From Pseudoalteromonas lipolytica (GTDB lineage: Bacteria; Pseudomonadota; Gammaproteobacteria; Enterobacterales; Alteromonadaceae), in the NCBI RefSeq assembly GCF_001306915.1, contig NZ_LJTC01000013.1, positions 109,370 through 173,369 on the forward strand: DNA of 64,000 nt, in the 5' to 3' direction. Position 1 is the stretch's first letter, and every line of letters begins with the position of its first letter. The translations under genes were made by a program, and so were the position numbers. The notes under the pieces are model-generated. The model had not been told where the DNA came from. It did not search any database and was given only the letters and a program-made list of their open reading frames with translations. Positions 40,299-48,883 of this stretch are shown in pieces.

Positions 40299-40658
40299 AT
40301 AAAATCAATGGTTAGTCATGTTCTTCTTTGAAGCAAATTTGTAGCATTAAAGTTCCAAATCGATTGCCTAAATCAATATCCGATAAGTTTGAGTGTTCTA
40401 TTAAATAATACAGATTTCTTCATCCGAACAGTCTTCTTATCAAGTCGTTTTTTAGTGCTGCCAGCATTTCACTTACTCAACACTATGTCTATTTTCAATA
40501 TTAAAAAACAATACGTTTGTCGTGTTCTTTACTGTTTTTCTTGCTGTTTGATTGAAATCTAAACTAATCATTATTTTGTAGATTAGTTTTAAACCCGCCT
40601 ATAAAAGTGACAGGTTCTAACTACTTCCTATGGCTAAAAACAGAATAAGGATATTGAT
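40299..40658. other. Non-coding stretch after tRNA-Arg
   Basis: This 360-nt stretch is AT-rich, with no convincing gene. A 9-bp inverted repeat AAACTAATC (40561-40569) with GATTAGTTT (40581-40589) lies about 70 nt before the hydrolase gene and could be an operator or weak terminator. Nothing else is recognised. Confidence 0.4.
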
Positions 40659-41615
40659 ATGTTGATTATTACGAATAGAAACATAAATAAATCAAACTTT
40701 AAAAATGGCGTAGGCGATCACAATGCTTTTGGTGACTATGCAAACGCTAAAGGACCTAATGAAGTTAGGCTCGCTCATGCAGATAAAGTAGAGGGAGTAT
40801 GGCAAGTGCGACTAGTCACTGAGCCATCTAAAATCACAGAGAATAATATTCCCTCTAAAAAAGCATTTGCAGAAGTTCGTGAACGGCTCACTTCTTCAGG
40901 TAAAAACTGCGTTTTTTTTGTACATGGCTTTAATCAAAGCTTTTATAAGAACTTAGAAAAGTCATTAGCATTAGAAAAAGAGCATGGGGTTGAGGTTGTT
41001 GTTTTTTCTTGGCCCTCTAATCCTGGAGGTTTTAAGACAAAAGAATACCGAAGCGCTAAGAGAAATGCACAGGCGTCAGTTGGTGCTTTGGATGCTACGT
41101 TGGAAAAGCTAGGTCATTACATGAAAGAGCCGTTCAATAAAGAGGCCCTTGAGGCATGTGATATTAAATTTACCTTTATGACATACAGTTTGGGGAATTA
41201 CTTGTTTCAGAATTACGTTATCAACGCTTTATACGAAGCTGAAACAAGAATGTTTGATAACGTTGTATTGTGCCAAGCTGATGTTGATAACGCAGGTCAT
41301 CAACATTGGGTAAATAATATAGAAGCTGGAAAACGAGTTTATATTACGATCAATGAAAATGATTGGGTCCTAAAATGGTCTGATGCGAATTTTCAAAAAG
41401 ATCGGTTAGGAAGAACTGCTAGGAATTTGGTCGCTTCAAATGCTTTTTATTTTGACTTTACTGGCGGCCCAAATGTTGGAAAAACCCATGGCCTGTTCTA
41501 TGAAAAGACAAATGATGTAGTTAAATCATTTTTTACAACTGTTTTAAATGGCGGTAGAGGTGAGGAGACTGATGGCTTAGTTTTTGATAGTAAGTTGAAC
41601 GCTTATAAATTTTAG
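40659..41615 (+). CDS. Alpha/beta hydrolase of DUF900-like type, orphan
   Basis: A 318-residue cytoplasmic alpha/beta hydrolase with no signal peptide. The oxyanion/strand motif VFFVHGFNQSF is at residues 85-95, the nucleophile Ser177 sits in MTYSLGN, Asp235 in ENDWVL is the likely acid and His277 in KTHGLF the base. The overall pattern is like the DUF900 family, whose substrates are unknown. The gene stands alone between tRNA-Arg and a convergent dehydrogenase gene, consistent with an accessory gene at a tRNA locus, but its base composition is not strikingly different. Confidence 0.72.
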   Translation: MLIITNRNINKSNFKNGVGDHNAFGDYANAKGPNEVRLAHADKVEGVWQVRLVTEPSKITENNIPSKKAFAEVRERLTSSGKNCVFFVHGFNQSFYKNLEKSLALEKEHGVEVVVFSWPSNPGGFKTKEYRSAKRNAQASVGALDATLEKLGHYMKEPFNKEALEACDIKFTFMTYSLGNYLFQNYVINALYEAETRMFDNVVLCQADVDNAGHQHWVNNIEAGKRVYITINENDWVLKWSDANFQKDRLGRTARNLVASNAFYFDFTGGPNVGKTHGLFYEKTNDVVKSFFTTVLNGGRGEETDGLVFDSKLNAYKF

Positions 41616-41625
41616 CTCTAAAATA

Positions 41626-41649
41626 AGGCTATTAATTTTTTAATAGCCT
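41626..41649. terminator. Bidirectional terminator between hydrolase and dehydrogenase genes
   Basis: AGGCTATTAA and TTAATAGCCT form a perfect 10-bp stem with a TTTT loop between two convergent genes. A T-rich tail is found mainly on the minus-strand side, so it probably serves the dehydrogenase best. Confidence 0.65.
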
Positions 41650-41657
41650 CATTAAAA

Positions 41658-42722
41658 TTAACCCGTTACTTTTTCAAGCTCGCCTGTGCGCCATGGTTCA
41701 ATGATGATTTTGATATGGTCGTTTGGTTTAAATAACGTATCAAATGCACCTTGTACGCCGTCGATGCCGACTTTACCAGTACGCATTTTTTGCCATGCAA
41801 TTTTGCCTGACGCGATGTTCTCAAGTGATTGTGCAAACTCTTCTGGTTGGTAGTAATAAGAGAAAATAAGGTCGAGCTCTTTCACTGTGGCATAAGCAAA
41901 GTTAACGTTTAGTGGCGCGGTATGTACACCAGTTACAATGATTTTTGCTTTTGCTGGCGCACGTAAAATGTAATCGTTTAATAAGCGGCTTACACCAGCA
42001 CATTCAAAAATAACCACCTTGTTGTTACCCGCAAGTGCTGTGGCTTTAGCAACTTCATCATCCTCCATAGGGTTTACGTACTCTGTCGCGCCAAATTCAA
42101 GGGCAATTTGTTTTTTGCTCTCTTGTGGATCAGAGGCAACGATGTGTTTTATACCTTGAAGCTTTAATGCGGCTATCGCGGCAAGGCCAATTGGGCCACA
42201 GCCAACCACAATGGCAACATCATCATTATTCATTTGTGCACGGTTCACTGCGTGCAAGCCAACAGCAAGCGGTTCTGTAATGGCTGCGGCTTCTGATGGA
42301 ACTGCATCAGGAATAGGTAATAGCAAGGCTTCATCAACAATAAAATATTCAGAATAGGCACCATATAGCCCAGGGGTTACACCTACGCCAGCGCCGCCCG
42401 CAGAAAGTAAAATAGGCACTGAGGTTACGCGGGTGCCTTTAGCTAATTCGCCTTTAGTATTTGGGCCGTAGCTAACGATTTCTGCCGCGTACTCATGGCC
42501 TAATAATACTTCTTGGTCATTGCCTGCCTCTTTAGCCATGATGCCAAGGTTTTTATAGATATCGAATACATCGCTGGTGTGGCGGGTTATATGAATATCA
42601 GAACCGCAAATACCGCAAGCTAGGCTTTTTACCAGTACTTGGCCGGTTCCGGGAGTCGGAATATCAATTTGTTTTACATGCAGCTTGCCATTTTGCATGG
42701 CAACAGAATTCATTTGGCTCAT
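41658..42722 (-). CDS. Zinc-type alcohol/polyol dehydrogenase
   Basis: A 354-residue medium-chain dehydrogenase/reductase. The catalytic zinc ligands Cys39 in GICGSD, with nearby His44, and His76-Glu77 in GHE are present, and the NAD(P)-binding motif VVGCGPIGLAAIAAL is intact. The lobe that normally holds the structural zinc (four cysteines between about 95 and 120) is replaced by a cysteine-free stretch, VPILLSAGGAGVGVTPG. It may act on butanediol-like or other secondary alcohols, but substrate cannot be told. It is a single gene; TTGAGGACAC lies before the start. Confidence 0.82.
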   Translation of the reverse strand: MSQMNSVAMQNGKLHVKQIDIPTPGTGQVLVKSLACGICGSDIHITRHTSDVFDIYKNLGIMAKEAGNDQEVLLGHEYAAEIVSYGPNTKGELAKGTRVTSVPILLSAGGAGVGVTPGLYGAYSEYFIVDEALLLPIPDAVPSEAAAITEPLAVGLHAVNRAQMNNDDVAIVVGCGPIGLAAIAALKLQGIKHIVASDPQESKKQIALEFGATEYVNPMEDDEVAKATALAGNNKVVIFECAGVSRLLNDYILRAPAKAKIIVTGVHTAPLNVNFAYATVKELDLIFSYYYQPEEFAQSLENIASGKIAWQKMRTGKVGIDGVQGAFDTLFKPNDHIKIIIEPWRTGELEKVTG

Positions 42723-42857
42723 ATGTGTGTCCTCAATTCACCTTATTTGTGAATTATTAGACTAAAGTAAAGCGCCTTCCTTAATCTTGACTTTTTACGA
42801 CAAAAACACAGCTTATTACGACACTGTTGTTTGTAAACTGCTCATTGTGGAGTGTTT

Positions 42858-42895
42858 AAAGTTAAAACCCTAAGAGTGATTAGGGTTTTAACTTT
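42858..42895 (-). terminator. Terminator after nhaD
   Basis: A perfect 16-bp stem, AAAGTTAAAACCCTAA (42858-42873) and TTAGGGTTTTAACTTT (42880-42895), with a 6-nt loop, lies 15 nt after the nhaD stop codon. The T-rich part is within the stem. It is a strong hairpin. Confidence 0.75.
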
Positions 42896-42909
42896 GACAT
42901 TACAGAAGT

Positions 42910-44343
42910 TTAGCCGAAGTAGGCAGTATTGAGGTACAAGTGAGTTAATACACCAGCAAAGTAACCGAGTAAAATGACCGGTGACCATTTTAAGTGGCTA
43001 TTAAAGGTGTAGATCCCTCGCGCTTGACCCATGAGTGCAACTCCTGCCGCAGAGCCAATTGATAACAGGCTACCACCAATTCCGGCTGTTAGCGTGATAA
43101 GCAGCCATTGACCATGCGACATATCAGGCATCATTTGTAACACTGCAAACATCACTGGAATGTTATCGACTACCGCTGACATTAAACCAAGAATAATGTT
43201 CGCACCGGTAGCAGACCAATTGTTATAAAGTAAATCAGAAAGCAGCGCTAAGTAGCCGATAAACCCTAAGCCACCAACACAAATAACGATGCCATAGAAG
43301 AACAAGAGCGTGTCCCACTCGGCTCTCGATACGCGGCTAAATACATCAAAAGGAACAACGTTACCTAAGCGAGATAAGCGCTCTTTATCACCTTCACGCT
43401 CTGCCATCGCACGCTTTCTGGCAAGAGAGCCGGGGAGAGTAACGCGTAAGAAGTAACCAAAAAACTGTAAATAGCCAAGGCCCATCATCATGCCCACAAC
43501 TGGCGGTAAACCAAAGGCGGTTTTTAGCACCACGGCGGTTAAAATTGTCAGTAAGAATAAGCACAAAATGCGAAGCGCACCGCGTTTAAGTTCAATATCT
43601 TCATCGGCCGTATCAGGGTGACGGTTATTGATAAATAAAGACATAACAAAGGCAGGAATAATATAGCTGACTAAAGCTGGCAGAAATAAAACAAAGAACT
43701 CGGTAAAGGCAACAACATCAGCTTGCCAAACCATCAGTGTCGTGATGTCACCAAATGGGCTGAATGCGCCGCCGGCATTAGCGGCAATCACTATATTTAC
43801 GCATGACATAGCAATAAAGCGGTTATCATTTGCTGCAACTTTCATTACCACAGCACATAAAAGTAGGGCGGTTGTTAAGTTATCGGCTACAGGTGAAATA
43901 CAAAATGCCAGTACACCACTTATCCAAAATAATTGTTTGTAGCTAAAGCCCCTCGCAACCAGCCAGCTTCTTAGGCCATCAAATAAACGGCGTTCTTCTA
44001 GGGCGTTAATGTAGGTCATCGCAACGAGCAAAAATAGCATTAACTCTGAAAACTCTAACAAGGCATGGCGAAATGCGTCGGTGCTAAGATCAGATAAGTT
44101 TTGTGCACTGTATTGCCAAGCAATAAGGGTCCAAATAATCCCGGCTGCAACCAATACGGGTTTTGATTTGCGTAAGTGAATTTTTTCTTCGAGTATGACG
44201 AGCACATAAGCAAAGATAAAAATAACAAGGCAGATAATGCCAACAGGGTGGGTGAGTAAATCGATAGTACCAGTTGACGCAGCATGAGCTTGGCCACCGA
44301 AACATAGCAAGGATAGGATCAGTCCTTGTAATAGTTTTTTCAT
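42910..44343 (-). CDS. nhaD: Na+/H+ antiporter of the NhaD family
   Basis: A 477-residue membrane protein with a cleavable-looking N-terminal segment (ending QAHA) and about 12 further hydrophobic helices. NhaD features include ISPVADNLTTALLLCAV, NAGGAFSPFGDITTLMVWQ and SAVVDNIPVMFAVL, the paired DN motifs typical of the ion transporter superfamily. NhaD exchanges Na+ or Li+ for H+ and supports pH and sodium balance in marine bacteria. The ATG at 44343, with AAGTGGA upstream, is chosen over the GTG at 44355. It is a monocistronic unit with its own terminator. Confidence 0.93.
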   Translation of the reverse strand: MKKLLQGLILSLLCFGGQAHAASTGTIDLLTHPVGIICLVIFIFAYVLVILEEKIHLRKSKPVLVAAGIIWTLIAWQYSAQNLSDLSTDAFRHALLEFSELMLFLLVAMTYINALEERRLFDGLRSWLVARGFSYKQLFWISGVLAFCISPVADNLTTALLLCAVVMKVAANDNRFIAMSCVNIVIAANAGGAFSPFGDITTLMVWQADVVAFTEFFVLFLPALVSYIIPAFVMSLFINNRHPDTADEDIELKRGALRILCLFLLTILTAVVLKTAFGLPPVVGMMMGLGYLQFFGYFLRVTLPGSLARKRAMAEREGDKERLSRLGNVVPFDVFSRVSRAEWDTLLFFYGIVICVGGLGFIGYLALLSDLLYNNWSATGANIILGLMSAVVDNIPVMFAVLQMMPDMSHGQWLLITLTAGIGGSLLSIGSAAGVALMGQARGIYTFNSHLKWSPVILLGYFAGVLTHLYLNTAYFG

Positions 44344-44545
44344 TGTATATTCCACTTAATTCATCTTAAATTCGTTACGGTTTGAGTAAATGTAGCTGCA
44401 GACATTTTAAGTTTATTCTTGGCTTTATGTAACAAATTGGTAACTAAGGTGTTGGTATTTTGAATATAAATACGGGTGATGGCGAGAGCAGACCAGTTGT
44501 ATAATTTATATTTTAATCAATGGGTTGAGGTTTTAAAATAATAAA

Positions 44546-44564
44546 GGGCTGCAACGAGCAGCCC
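44546..44564 (-). terminator. Terminator after peroxiredoxin-glutaredoxin
   Basis: GGGCTGC and GCAGCCC pair (7 bp, 5-nt loop); on the minus strand this is followed by a T-rich tail TTTATTATTTT. It lies 11 nt after the stop codon of the gene. Confidence 0.85.
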
Positions 44565-44575
44565 CAACTTGAAAA

Positions 44576-45304
44576 TTATGCAAAGTGTTTTTCTAAATCG
44601 TCAGAGCCACCAATGTGCTCACCGCCTATGAATACTTGCGGCACTGTCTCACGACCTGAAATCGCTTTTAAACTCGTTAGTGAAGCGTGTTGACCTAATA
44701 CAATTTCTTCGTACACATAACCTTTCGCCTCTAGTAGCGCTTTAGCTTTGGTACAGAACGGGCAGTTAGGTTTAGTAATAATGCTTACTGATTCTGGTTT
44801 TACCTGTGCTGGGTTAATGTATTCAAGCATGGTATCTGCATCAGATACTTCAAACGGGTCACCTGGCTTTTGTGGCTCAATAAACATTTTTTCGATAACG
44901 CCATCTTTTACCAGCATAGAATAACGCCAGCTGCGTTTACCAAAACCTAAGTCGTTTTTATCAACGAGCATACCCATACCGTCGGTAAATTCGCCATTAC
45001 CGTCTGGTAAAAGAGTAATGTTTTGCGCTTCTTGGTTTTGCGCCCATGCATTCATTACGAATGTATCGTTTACAGAAATACAAACAATGTCATCAACGCC
45101 GTTTTGTTTAAATACAGCTGCAAGCTCGTTATAACGTGGTAAGTGAGTTGATGAGCATGTTGGTGTAAATGCACCAGGTAATGCAAATAACACAACCGTT
45201 TTACCTTTAAAAATTTCGTCAGTGGTTATTGATTTCCACTGCTCGTCTACACGTGTTGCGAATGTAACGTTTGGTACTCTTTGGCCTTCGATATTGTTTA
45301 ACAT
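44576..45304 (-). CDS. Peroxiredoxin-glutaredoxin fusion (hybrid Prx5)
   Basis: A 242-residue fusion. The N-terminal Prx5-type domain (1-165) has the peroxidatic Cys50 in PGAFTPTC. The C-terminal glutaredoxin domain (172-242) has CPFC at 181-184. The enzyme reduces H2O2 and organic peroxides, with the glutaredoxin part passing electrons from glutathione, as shown for the Haemophilus influenzae hybrid of nearly the same length. The ATG at 45304 with AAGAGGAA upstream is chosen over an upstream start at 45379 that would run through the promoter. It is divergent from oxyR, and an OxyR-type site lies between them, so peroxide induction is expected. Confidence 0.95.
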   Translation of the reverse strand: MLNNIEGQRVPNVTFATRVDEQWKSITTDEIFKGKTVVLFALPGAFTPTCSSTHLPRYNELAAVFKQNGVDDIVCISVNDTFVMNAWAQNQEAQNITLLPDGNGEFTDGMGMLVDKNDLGFGKRSWRYSMLVKDGVIEKMFIEPQKPGDPFEVSDADTMLEYINPAQVKPESVSIITKPNCPFCTKAKALLEAKGYVYEEIVLGQHASLTSLKAISGRETVPQVFIGGEHIGGSDDLEKHFA

Positions 45305-45364
45305 TGTTTTGATTCCTCTTGATTTGTTGAGTGCCATTATGCAATTTAATTTATGATAGCTCCA

Positions 45365-45401
45365 ATCGTTTGTTTGCATTAGTATGATAGGTAAAAACTA
45401 T
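45365..45401. promoter_or_regulatory. OxyR binding site between prx-grx and oxyR
   Basis: The right half, ATAGGTAAAAACTAT (45387-45401), fits the OxyR half-site ATAG-n-T-nnn-A-n-CTAT at every fixed position. Seven nt to the left, a weaker half (ATCG-N7-GCAT, 45365-45379) has the right spacing for the four-element tetramer site. It should control both the peroxidase and oxyR. Confidence 0.72.
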
Positions 45402-45413
45402 TGATGGTGTGAT

Positions 45414-46313
45414 ATGAATTTAAAAGACTTTGAATACGTAAAAGCGGTTGCACAATATAAGCACTTCAGAAAAGCTGCCGATGCGTGCTATGTCAGCCAG
45501 CCTACATTGAGTGGTCAGGTCAAAAAGCTTGAGCAAGAGTTGGGTGTTGTTATTTTTGACCGTTCAACTAAGCAGGTTACGTTGACTGTGCAAGGTGAGC
45601 AACTACTTAAACAGATCACAGTTATTTTAGAGCAAACACAGGTACTTAAAGAAATAGCTACCAGCTCACACGACCCACTTAAAGGTAAAATAAATGTCGG
45701 TATTATTCCTACCATTGCGCCTTATTTACTGCCAACGCTGCTAACATCGATGAAGCAAGCCTTTAGTGAAACTCAGTTTTCATTTATAGAAATGCAAACA
45801 GCACAAACGCTTGTAGCGCTTGATAATGGTGAGATTGATATTGCCATTGTTGCTGATGTGGCTGATTTAGCGCCTTATCATGTGTCACCGCTTTATAAAG
45901 AAGATTTTTTAGTAGCGGTTTCTGAACAACATGCATTAGCAAAATACCCTGAGGTTGCGCTGGCTCAATTACAAGGTTGTGATTTATTGATGCTAAATGA
46001 AGGGCATTGCTTTAAAGATCAAGCAGAACAATTTTGCTTTTCAGCAGGGGTTGAAGTGTCAAATCAATATAAAGGCAATAGTATTGAAACCTTACTCGCG
46101 CTGGTGGCAATGGATGATGGGTTAACTTTTGTTCCTAAGCTTGCTTGTACACCACGTGAAGGAGTAAAGTACTTAGCAATTACACCAAATCAGCAGCGCC
46201 AAGTTGTTATTGCAACCCGTAAGCATTACCCACATATAGCAGGCGTTGAGCAATTAGCCGACTGGCTAAATGCTCATAAGGGACTACAAGCTCATTTACT
46301 CGCTAGTAGCTAA
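45414..46313 (+). CDS. oxyR: Peroxide-sensing LysR regulator OxyR
   Basis: A 299-residue LysR-type regulator. The N-terminal winged helix-turn-helix has FRKAADACYVSQPTLSGQVK. Cys199 (in NEGHCF) and Cys208 (in EQFCFSAG) are at exactly the positions of the redox pair of E. coli OxyR, so it should form the peroxide-induced disulfide. It is divergent from the peroxiredoxin-glutaredoxin gene, its probable direct target, and overlaps flgT by 18 nt tail to tail. Confidence 0.95.
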   Translation: MNLKDFEYVKAVAQYKHFRKAADACYVSQPTLSGQVKKLEQELGVVIFDRSTKQVTLTVQGEQLLKQITVILEQTQVLKEIATSSHDPLKGKINVGIIPTIAPYLLPTLLTSMKQAFSETQFSFIEMQTAQTLVALDNGEIDIAIVADVADLAPYHVSPLYKEDFLVAVSEQHALAKYPEVALAQLQGCDLLMLNEGHCFKDQAEQFCFSAGVEVSNQYKGNSIETLLALVAMDDGLTFVPKLACTPREGVKYLAITPNQQRQVVIATRKHYPHIAGVEQLADWLNAHKGLQAHLLASS

Positions 46314-47486
46314 TTCAACAATATCGTTTATTTGAATGTTTGGTAGTGGTTGCTGATCAATACTTATGGCTACCGCTGATTGCTGATAAAGCTGAGTTAC
46401 TTTTACCTGGTTAAGTGTGGTGATTTTATGCGGAAGCTTATTACCCTGAGCATCCGTTAGGTAATTATGATGGGCAATATTTAAAATTTGCCCTTGCTCA
46501 ATCCCGTGCGCCTTACCCAAGTTGATGATTAGCCTATCGTTTTCGATATGCAGTATTTTTCCTTGCGTGGGTAAGCAGGCCATGGCTGCTTGTAAGTCAT
46601 AGGTTAGGGTTTGGTTTATATCGCTGATAGCTTGGCCATAGTCAGTTGCCCAAAATCGGTCGCTATATACATCGATGATCTCAGTCTTTTTATACGGCCA
46701 AATGCCTTCTGTTTGGTAGCTTTTTTGCCAGAGCTTTTCGTAAGTGGTGCCATCAAATAATACGTAATCTACTTTGTATGCACGCTTGAAACTATCATCT
46801 TGCCAAAATGCATAATCATTGTTGATCTTATGGTTAACCGATAAGTCACGGATACGGCTCAGTAATACATATTGCGAGTTACTGCGACTAGTGATCTCTT
46901 CAAGTAGCGCATTACTGTAATCGTATTGCTGAGTGAAAAAATGATCTACTCGCAGTGGGATATTGTAATAGGCTGTTGGCTTTGCAGCCATTTGCGTATT
47001 GTTTAAGCTGGCATAGAGGTGTTCGCTAATAGCTTTGTTTACGTCAAAAATTTGGCCCATGCGCGCTTGCTCGCGGTTGGCCAGTTGGCTTTGTGTCACG
47101 GCAATAAATTTAGTGTATTGGTTTGCTGGGCATTCTTCTGCTTGAGCAAAAATATCTAAGCGAAGCGTTATAGCATAGGTGTCATTATGGCGGTCTTCGC
47201 TGATCAGTTCTATTTTTTGGATTTCACCGTGGCTGCTTATTTTTAGCTGATCTTGCGTCAAAACCCCGTCAACGAGGGTTTGTACTGAGCTAACTCGAGC
47301 GCCAGAAAACACTAACGCCTGAGTTATGGCGTCTTTAATAGCGGCAGATTTGGCTTGGCTCGTATCGCCATTTTTTATAACAGCATGACCTGTAGATTCA
47401 AACCACTGCGCTAAGCTATTGTTAGAAAACAAAATTGTAAAGGCTAAAGCGAACCACTTAAAGTTGGCTCTTGTTTTATTTTTCAT
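46296..47486 (-). CDS. flgT: Flagellar H-ring assembly protein FlgT
   Basis: A 396-residue periplasmic protein with a signal peptide (ending NSLAQ). The start of the mature part WFESTGHAVIKNGDTSQAKSAA and repeated domains, including a C-terminal barrel with LIINLGKAHGIEQGQILNIAH, are typical of FlgT, which builds the H-ring around the LP-ring of the sodium-driven polar flagellum in Vibrio. The ATG at 47486 with AGGTG upstream is preferred to the open frame from 47510. A sigma54-like promoter (47526-47541) lies upstream. It is divergent from flgP. Confidence 0.9.
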   Translation of the reverse strand: MKNKTRANFKWFALAFTILFSNNSLAQWFESTGHAVIKNGDTSQAKSAAIKDAITQALVFSGARVSSVQTLVDGVLTQDQLKISSHGEIQKIELISEDRHNDTYAITLRLDIFAQAEECPANQYTKFIAVTQSQLANREQARMGQIFDVNKAISEHLYASLNNTQMAAKPTAYYNIPLRVDHFFTQQYDYSNALLEEITSRSNSQYVLLSRIRDLSVNHKINNDYAFWQDDSFKRAYKVDYVLFDGTTYEKLWQKSYQTEGIWPYKKTEIIDVYSDRFWATDYGQAISDINQTLTYDLQAAMACLPTQGKILHIENDRLIINLGKAHGIEQGQILNIAHHNYLTDAQGNKLPHKITTLNQVKVTQLYQQSAVAISIDQQPLPNIQINDIVELATSE

Positions 47487-47525
47487 GCTGACACCTAGCA
47501 TTAAAACCAATGAATAACCTTAACG

Positions 47526-47541
47526 AGCAAGGACTGTACCA
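47526..47541 (-). promoter_or_regulatory. Sigma54-like promoter for flgT
   Basis: On the minus strand TGGTAC-N5-TTGCT differs from the consensus TGGCAC-N5-TTGCW at one base only. The GC element lies about 40 nt before the flgT start. Confidence 0.65.
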
Positions 47542-47544
47542 CAG

Positions 47545-47560
47545 TGGCATTAAACGTGCA
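47545..47560 (+). promoter_or_regulatory. Sigma54-like promoter for flgP
   Basis: TGGCAT-N5-GTGCA keeps the invariant GG and GC dinucleotides at the right 12-bp offset and lies about 40 nt before the flgP start. It is next to the opposing flgT site. Confidence 0.55.
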
Positions 47561-47596
47561 TATTTGTAGCCAAAGAGTTTTAAGCGGAAATAAATC

Positions 47597-48055
47597 ATGC
47601 GAGCATTATTATTCGGCGGGCTGGTTGCCTGCGCAGCATTAACCGGCTGCAGTAGTATTTTTGATAAACATGTAGAATACACTTACATTGAGCCAGATAG
47701 CTACCCAGTGCTAAAAGCCGTGGGTTATGCGCCTATTAGTGCTCAACCTGGTAATAATGAATCGCAGCGTACCCTTCTTGCGATTAAAGCCTCAAAGCTT
47801 GAAGCGTATCGAGAGCTTGCTGAGCAAGTTTACGGGCAAAAAATTTCCGCAGGTACCACAGTGCAAAACAGTATCGCCCATAATGATCAATTACAAAGCC
47901 AAGTACAAGGTGTGATCAAAGGTGCACAGGTGATCAAGACTTATGCAGTAGGCGATACCTATGCAACTGAATTGCAGCTCGATATGAAGCGTGTCCACGA
48001 TTTATACATCGGCGAAGTAAAACCTCGACAGGTAAAAAAAGTAACGTATTATTAG
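47597..48055 (+). CDS. flgP: Flagellar outer-membrane lipoprotein FlgP
   Basis: A 152-residue lipoprotein (lipobox AALTGC, Cys18) with an LPP20/FlgP domain: KAVGYAPIS near residue 40, QRTLLAIKASKLEAYRELAEQVYG, then the C-terminal strand YATELQLDMKRVHDLY. FlgP makes an outer-membrane-associated disc or ring on polar flagella of Vibrio and Campylobacter. It is divergent from flgT; the third member of this group, flgO, is not beside it, and FlgO-like genes instead lie at 38-40 kb. Confidence 0.9.
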   Translation: MRALLFGGLVACAALTGCSSIFDKHVEYTYIEPDSYPVLKAVGYAPISAQPGNNESQRTLLAIKASKLEAYRELAEQVYGQKISAGTTVQNSIAHNDQLQSQVQGVIKGAQVIKTYAVGDTYATELQLDMKRVHDLYIGEVKPRQVKKVTYY

Positions 48056-48175
48056 CGCTTAAATTCTCATAGTTTCAGCTTGGGTGCTATGCTTTAAAAA
48101 TCATATTTTTTTATTAAAGCATAATGGGTAACACACACGATTACATTCAAGCTGAATATCTTCAAGGCATGCCTT

Positions 48176-48883
48176 ATGTTATCTAAGGCTTGTATCTTTG
48201 CTTGTCGTTTTATTGGGCGTTACCGCTTTTTATCTTCTTCAATTGTCATTCTATTTTGCGTCACTAGCGGTGCTTTAGCTGAGCGCTTAGTGATCGAGTT
48301 CTCAACCTTTATTCAACAAATGCAGCAACGCTACGGTGCCACGCGAGTTACTGTCGCAAGGCAATGGCAAGGCATGTTGCAGCATGCTCAAAATCTTCCT
48401 GAACAACAGCAAATTTTAGTCGTTAATGATTTTTTTGCGCGTAGTTTACGTTATCAAACTGATATCCAGCTATGGAAACAAAATGATTATTGGGCAACCC
48501 CACTAGAAACAATGGGAACAGGGCTTGGTGATTGTGAAGATTATGCTATTGCTAAGTACGTCAGCTTACGCGCTTTGGGTATAAGCGACACCAAGCTTCG
48601 ATTGATTTATGTTAAAGCGCAATTACCTGGAACTAGGAAGACCCAAGCCCACATGGTGTTGGGTTATTACAGTCAACCCAATGCACAACCACTTATTTTA
48701 GACAGCTTAATCGTAAAAGTGTTGCCTGCTGCAAAGCGCACCGATCTTAGTCCTGTTTTCAGCTTTAACAGTAAGGGCCTTTGGGCTAACAATTCAGCAC
48801 AAAGCGTAGCCGATCCGACAGCGAGGCTATCACGTTGGCGACATATTTTAGAGCAAACTCGTAAAGAAGGAGTTAAATGGTGA
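48176..48883 (+). CDS. lapG: LapG-type periplasmic cysteine protease (BTLCP)
   Basis: A 235-residue protein with an N-terminal signal/membrane segment (about 20-36, ending ALA) and the bacterial transglutaminase-like cysteine protease fold. The triad is Cys120 (TGLGDCEDYA), His159 (QAHMVL) and Asp176 (ILDSL); the His-Asp spacing of 17 equals that in Pseudomonas LapG. It cuts LapA-type adhesins after a double alanine in the N-terminal retention module. The stop codon lies within the lapD start (7-nt overlap), so LapG and its inhibitor LapD are made together. Its target is the adhesin at 57327. Confidence 0.93.
   Translation: MLSKACIFACRFIGRYRFLSSSIVILFCVTSGALAERLVIEFSTFIQQMQQRYGATRVTVARQWQGMLQHAQNLPEQQQILVVNDFFARSLRYQTDIQLWKQNDYWATPLETMGTGLGDCEDYAIAKYVSLRALGISDTKLRLIYVKAQLPGTRKTQAHMVLGYYSQPNAQPLILDSLIVKVLPAAKRTDLSPVFSFNSKGLWANNSAQSVADPTARLSRWRHILEQTRKEGVKW

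Noticed and set aside
40224..41657. Prophage or integrative island at tRNA-Arg
   Set aside because: No integrase, no repeated copy of the tRNA 3' end in the window and only one possible accessory gene; the evidence does not support an island.
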